36,527 bases of DNA from Streptomyces sp. ISL-43 (GTDB lineage Bacteria > Actinomycetota > Actinomycetes > Streptomycetales > Streptomycetaceae), in assembly GCF_018614195.1 (NCBI RefSeq), contig NZ_JAGGOT010000094.1:1-36527 (forward strand), in the 5' to 3' direction. Below the pieces are notes generated by a model. It had not been told where the DNA came from. It searched no databases and worked only from the letters and a program-made list of their open reading frames with translations. Of the stretch, positions 34,001 through 36,527 are shown in pieces (the stretch's first letter is position 1; each line of letters begins with the position of its first letter). Made by a program: the position numbers and the translations under genes.

Positions 34001-34993
34001 GCAGCTCTGCTCCTCGATGAGCACTACCGGTGCCATCCGGAGATCGCTAACGTGGTCAACGGTTACTGCTACGCGGGCCAGTTGCAGGTTCTGACCGATG
34101 TGCGCAGGCAGATCCCCGCGGTCGATCCGGTAGGGCAGGCCGATCCGGCCCCGGTGCTGGGCTGGCTGGATGTACCGGAGGGCACATCGGCGCGAGGCCC
34201 CGGTGGACTGTCCTGGCGTAACCAGGCAGAGGCTGAGGCAGTGCGGGAAGTCGTGGAAGATCTCCTCGCACGGCTTCCCGAGGAGGCCAGGGTCGGCGTC
34301 GTAACGCCGTTCCGGGCGCAGAAGGAGGCCCTGGAGCGTTTGCTGCCGCGCGAGCGGGTTCGAGTCGGGACCGTCCACGCCTTCCAGGGCGGACAGCGGG
34401 ATGTGATGGTGCTGAGCCCGGTGGCCACGGCCAACACGCCGCAGCCAACCACGCACTGGGTGGCAAGCCAGGTCAACCTGTGGAACGTGGCAATCACGCG
34501 GGCCAAGTCCCAGCTAATCACCGTGGGCAGTCATGCCTTCTGGCAAGGGCAAGCGGGACTGCCCGCGCTGCTCGCCGCCCGGTCCGCGCTACTTGGCCCA
34601 GGGGCGTACGAGAATCAGAGTGCCCGGGAAGCGGCCACAGCCCCGACCACCGGCACCCAGGCGTTCCGGGAGGAGTTGACCGACCTCCTCCAGCAGCACC
34701 TCGGAGCGCGCGGGATCACCGATCTGGAGCGCGCGACGGTAGTCGGCGGGCACCCGGTGGACCTGGTGTTCACTGCGGACGGGGAGAACACCGTGCTACT
34801 GATCGACCCGGGCCACCCTCCCGGCTTGGATGCGGCGCGGCTGCTGCGGTTGGCGCACGCGCGGGGCAACTTGCTCACCGGCCTGCCGTCCGGTGGGGCC
34901 GGCGCGAAGCCGGGCCCGGTGGTGCGGTCGGTGCGGGTGCCGGCATGGCGGATCCTCGCCGGTGAGGAGACGTTGGACCAGCTGGTCAACTGA
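31076..34993 (+). CDS. Caspase-like protease fused to superfamily 1 helicase
   Basis: ATG 31076 starts right at the caspase domain; an in-frame ATG at 31040 would overlap the upstream gene. Length is 1305 residues. The caspase p20-like domain spans about 5-240: RYALLIGVSTYD, catalytic His84 in LLYFSGHGEF, and Cys135 in IVLLDCCSSGSV. A middle region of unknown type (about 290-560) includes EYWYGYPAITLP and PLLIQPMELAP. The UPF1-like SF1 helicase follows: Walker A GPPGTGKSE (586 on), STNNEAVNVVAERC, VVIDEASQCSIP (D900-E901), GDPMQLGHIPG, LDEHYRCHPEIANVVN, VGTVHAFQGGQRDV, and NVAITRAKSQL. The tail (about 1200-1305) has HPVDLVF and TVLLIDPGHP, perhaps a degenerate nuclease fold. Known: bacterial caspase-like proteins kill infected cells in several anti-phage systems. 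Inference: nucleic-acid sensing by the helicase triggers proteolysis; targets unknown. Confidence 0.9.
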   Translation: MSDNDRYALLIGVSTYDSSAYHDLPPVLADLHYMQAVLESTEIGMYNDCAMVSEPTRAEMLHAIESFLEDRQASETALLYFSGHGEFCESDNQLYFLTRDTNPADLPGTAVSAAFLERTLQSCRASSKIVLLDCCSSGSVVQGWTAKGGQDTEERPAPSTLLRPTGVYFITASDALQAASAMAPAGSTLGTSRFTGEIVEGLRTGRIKEGGWITPDDLFDYLTSQMARNGVPEEQRPTKSTIRATRSLPFARSVARQVNLPALPGDRAAATAAAQRSPALVKARGLAALDARDGVDWERLLHYYVNCLGATAAAGMMPDRDSGRGSKYFLLRNNTAETIQSGLSDSLLAPPDLPKPKKQTAAGPGAPPDSADALQEYWYGYPAITLPVAGHGSGQRRSPMRIAPLLIQPMELAPDENGRDTLRPSGVPALHTGVITELLADDDAADLLARWQPTWQEGNSAQMLRAVRELLGELGLPELEPLELSALSEQSVNQTLRPGAHNAAVLLTPSGMDRVSTEGLVDNLLQISARTGQIPGTALAALLDTSMQDTEQAAASPAVVAPGPCNESQEQVIASAMTRPLTVATGPPGTGKSEVVTAVVATAVAAGQSVLVASTNNEAVNVVAERCDAIAPGLLMRTGNSEALLAEAKKLERLLTEPPQHARRSSATVAGELRNTRARADVLRREAARLVGEEARLLELLRDREERAAALGMPVRLLEAAWAGRGDAEPARWQAQAQKAAGARWLLPRLRRRWALSAFVTAADRVDRQPSPTWPLWASERPVPSELLTDLADVLAVERELRALVPEHMAWDEGGLERGRLESASALSELSVELSRALSTEALARARTLMSQRLQTLRNKRGNRKSQQNLLPYIKGWAISTHSVRQLELLPKLFDLVVIDEASQCSIPSVLPLLFRARRALIIGDPMQLGHIPGVSPQQERQARVRVGLSAALLEDRRLTYHVNSSYHAAAQHGEAALLLDEHYRCHPEIANVVNGYCYAGQLQVLTDVRRQIPAVDPVGQADPAPVLGWLDVPEGTSARGPGGLSWRNQAEAEAVREVVEDLLARLPEEARVGVVTPFRAQKEALERLLPRERVRVGTVHAFQGGQRDVMVLSPVATANTPQPTTHWVASQVNLWNVAITRAKSQLITVGSHAFWQGQAGLPALLAARSALLGPGAYENQSAREAATAPTTGTQAFREELTDLLQQHLGARGITDLERATVVGGHPVDLVFTADGENTVLLIDPGHPPGLDAARLLRLAHARGNLLTGLPSGGAGAKPGPVVRSVRVPAWRILAGEETLDQLVN

Positions 34994-35082
34994 GCCATCC
35001 ATGGCCGGGCCGACTGGACACAGGGTCAGGGACAGCGCACCCTCAGGGTACGAGGCAAACCGGACATCAAACACTCAAGCAA

Positions 35083-35151
35083 GTCTCACTGATTGTGAGG
35101 TTCTGCACCTGCGAGGAACGGGTCTCACTTGCGTGGCTCGTGCAGGTTCTG
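35083..35151. repeat. Duplicated two-part motif in the gap before the insertion sequence
   Basis: GTCTCACT occurs at 35083-35090 and 35122-35129, and GGTTCTG at 35099-35105 and 35145-35151, so the order A-B-A-B is repeated with spacings of 8 and 15 bases. CTCAC and GTGAG around 35086-35098 are also inverted. It looks like multiple protein-binding sites, such as the end of another mobile element that has lost its gene. There is no third copy, so it is not a CRISPR array. Confidence 0.4.
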
Positions 35152-35207
35152 GTAATCGACCTGGCGCCGCGCGGCAGCCTCCGCATCAGGGCTTCGGCGT
35201 AGTCGCC

Positions 35208-35221
35208 TGACGCCCGGTTTG
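35208..35221. repeat. Terminal inverted repeat of the ISAs1-family element, left end
   Basis: TGACGCCCGGTTTG; the opposite end differs at one base. It lies three bases outside the transposase stop codon at 35225. Confidence 0.7.
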
Positions 35222-35224
35222 GGA

Positions 35225-36415
35225 TCACTTGAGGCCGAGGAGTGCGAGGGGCCGTCGGGGGTTGCGGGCGTTGTGGCGGAGGCCGGCCGCGATGTTCTTC
35301 ACTCCGGCTGTCCGGAGGGCTCCGATGGCGAGGTTGCGCCAGGTGGCCATCGCGCGGGGCGCGTTGCCGGTCCGTAGTTGTGAGGCGTCCTCGGCGAAGG
35401 TGGTGTCGCGGACGTGGTGCAGGGCCTCGACCTGCCAGTGGTCGCGGACGAGTCGGGCGAGCTGGGCCGGGGTGGCCTGCCCGGCGGTCAGGCTGGTGAC
35501 CGCGTAGACGGTCTTGACGGTGGTTTTGCCGGTCTTGCGGTCGGTGCGGCGGCGCTTGATCTGGACGGCCTGGCGGGCTCCGGGGAAGAGGAGTTTGTTC
35601 ACGGTGGCGACCTTGATCCGGCGGATCTCCGAGCGGCCGTGGCCGACGCCCGAGGCGCGGCCCTGAAGCGGGATGTCCCTCCAGGGAAGGGACTTGAGCT
35701 GCCTGCGCAGCTTCTTCTGGTTGCCCTTGACGATCACGATGTAGTGGGCACCGCGGTCGAGGAGGTAGTCGGCGTGCTCGCGCTGGGTGTGCATCGCGTC
35801 GCTGGTGACCACGACGCCGGCGAGCTCGGCGACGGTGTCCAGCAGCGGCTGGAAGCAGGTGATTTCGTTCGTCTTCTCCCCGACGTCCAGCTGGGCCAGT
35901 ACCAGGCATGTGGTGTGCTCCAGCGCGGCGAGCAGGTGGATTTTCCGGCCCTTCGCCCTGGCCGCGCCACGCAGGCTCTTGCCGTCCACGGCCAGGCCGC
36001 GCAGCCCGGCGTCGTCTGTCGCCTTCGGCCGGCGGTCCGCGAGCCAGCTCCCGACGGCCCGGTCCAGCGCGTCGCCGTCGAGGCGGGCCAGCAGTCGGCG
36101 GACCGTGGTCTCGGCGGGCAGGACCCGCCTGGGCAGAAGAGGGTCGGGGCGGGCGCCGAGCTGTTCCAGTACATCCCCCGGGGCATCGGCGATCCACTCG
36201 CCGACCGCCAGCAGCGAGGTCGCTCCGGCCAGGACCGCGCACGCGGTCAGTGCGAGGACGACGGCCAGGCGGTGGCGCACCCCACGTGGATCACGTGGGT
36301 CGGGCACATCGGCCAACCGTTCCAGCAGGCCCGGAACCTCCGCGGACGCCACCTCGGAGTGCTCACGTAGTTGGTCAAGGGCAGGCGGGATCAGCGATGA
36401 TGCGTCGGCAGGCAC
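35225..36415 (-). CDS. ISAs1-family transposase
   Basis: GTG 36415 with GGAAGA just upstream gives 396 residues, the usual length. The N-terminal region carries the DDE_Tnp_1-associated block (LLERLADVPDPRDPRGVRHRL, then ALTACAVLAGATSL, then AVGEWI). Catalytic residues are visible: D144 in LAVDGKSLRGA, D206 in VVVTSDAMHTQREHA, and E330 in DHWQVEALHHVRDTTFAED. The pattern HW-x-x-E with downstream FAEDASQLRTGNAP is characteristic of ISAs1 family members. It catalyses cut-and-paste or copy-type movement of the surrounding element through the terminal repeats. No frameshift is seen. Such elements at the border of a defence island can mobilise or disrupt it. Confidence 0.95.
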   Translation of the reverse strand: MPADASSLIPPALDQLREHSEVASAEVPGLLERLADVPDPRDPRGVRHRLAVVLALTACAVLAGATSLLAVGEWIADAPGDVLEQLGARPDPLLPRRVLPAETTVRRLLARLDGDALDRAVGSWLADRRPKATDDAGLRGLAVDGKSLRGAARAKGRKIHLLAALEHTTCLVLAQLDVGEKTNEITCFQPLLDTVAELAGVVVTSDAMHTQREHADYLLDRGAHYIVIVKGNQKKLRRQLKSLPWRDIPLQGRASGVGHGRSEIRRIKVATVNKLLFPGARQAVQIKRRRTDRKTGKTTVKTVYAVTSLTAGQATPAQLARLVRDHWQVEALHHVRDTTFAEDASQLRTGNAPRAMATWRNLAIGALRTAGVKNIAAGLRHNARNPRRPLALLGLK

Positions 36416-36512
36416 GGTCTTCCACTCGGATCACGGGGCGTAGAGAACTCCATGATCTTGGAAGCCGTGCCTGTCACGTTCCGGGCCCCGTCGCTGACCT
36501 GACGGACCACCA

Positions 36513-36526
36513 CGAACCGGGCGTCA
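36513..36526. repeat. Terminal inverted repeat of the ISAs1-family element, right end
   Basis: CGAACCGGGCGTCA, the complement of the left end apart from one mismatch. The outer edge coincides with the end of the window, so the exact boundary could be a base or two further out. Confidence 0.7.
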
Positions 36527-36527
36527 T

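Larger units (their letters stand above)
35208..36526. mobile_element. ISAs1-family insertion sequence (complete)
   Basis: The left end TGACGCCCGGTTTG (35208-35221) matches the inverse of the right end (36513-36526) at 13 of 14 bases. The element is 1319 bp, in the size range of the ISAs1 family, and carries one transposase gene on the minus strand that starts 98 bases inside the transposase-proximal end. Only one base remains to its right in the window, so the target duplication cannot be read. The transposase is intact, so the element may still be active. Confidence 0.8.

Noticed and set aside
35083..35151. CRISPR repeats
   Set aside because: Only two copies of each short motif, unequal spacing and no cas genes.

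Overview
The window looks like a Streptomyces (or close actinobacterial) defence island. The DNA is very GC-rich with strong third-position GC bias, GTG starts and 4-base stop/start overlaps are common, and there is an XRE/DUF5753-DUF397 pair of the kind that is abundant in Streptomyces. No rRNA, tRNA or CRISPR array was seen.

Layout, left to right. (1) 1-192 is the 3' end of an IS982-family transposase. Directly beside it, 220-1571 (minus), are frameshifted fragments of a type II Wadjet (Jet) system: jetA (TIGR02677) and the C-terminal ATPase part of jetC (TIGR02680), with jetB and jetD missing. (2) 1894-3783 (plus) encodes a DUF2075 ATPase/helicase with an N-terminal PD-(D/E)xK-like motif. 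A nested-hairpin terminator separates it from a convergent two-gene operon (6768-3899, minus): a DUF262 (GmrS/ParB-like) protein, then a CBS-HEPN protein. (3) 7536-30508 (plus) carries all six core genes of a type 2 BREX (Pgl) system: pglW, pglX, pglY, pglZ, brxD and brxHI. The set is split between pglX and pglY by about 4.3 kb holding a DUF397 gene, a decayed DUF5753 regulator, two small genes (one frameshifted), and a coupled pair encoding an AlbA_2/HATPase protein and a ParA-like ATPase. (4) 30637-34993 (plus), just after brxHI, is a two-gene unit: a small EACC1-like protein and a 1305-residue caspase-SF1 helicase protein. (5) 35208-36526 is an ISAs1-family insertion sequence with recognisable terminal inverted repeats.

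How the genes may work together. BREX-2 is a known anti-phage system: PglX is the methyltransferase, PglZ a phosphatase-fold protein, PglY and BrxD are ATPases, BrxHI is a helicase and PglW a kinase/NERD protein. Around it sit units that look like independent or auxiliary defences: DUF2075-nuclease, DUF262 with CBS-HEPN, AlbA_2 with ParA, and EACC1 with caspase-helicase. The least understood are the EACC1/caspase-helicase pair, the DUF262/CBS-HEPN pair (whose DUF262 protein seems to have lost its HNH histidines), and the AlbA_2/ParA pair inside the BREX locus. All functional statements come from reading motifs by eye; no database search was run.
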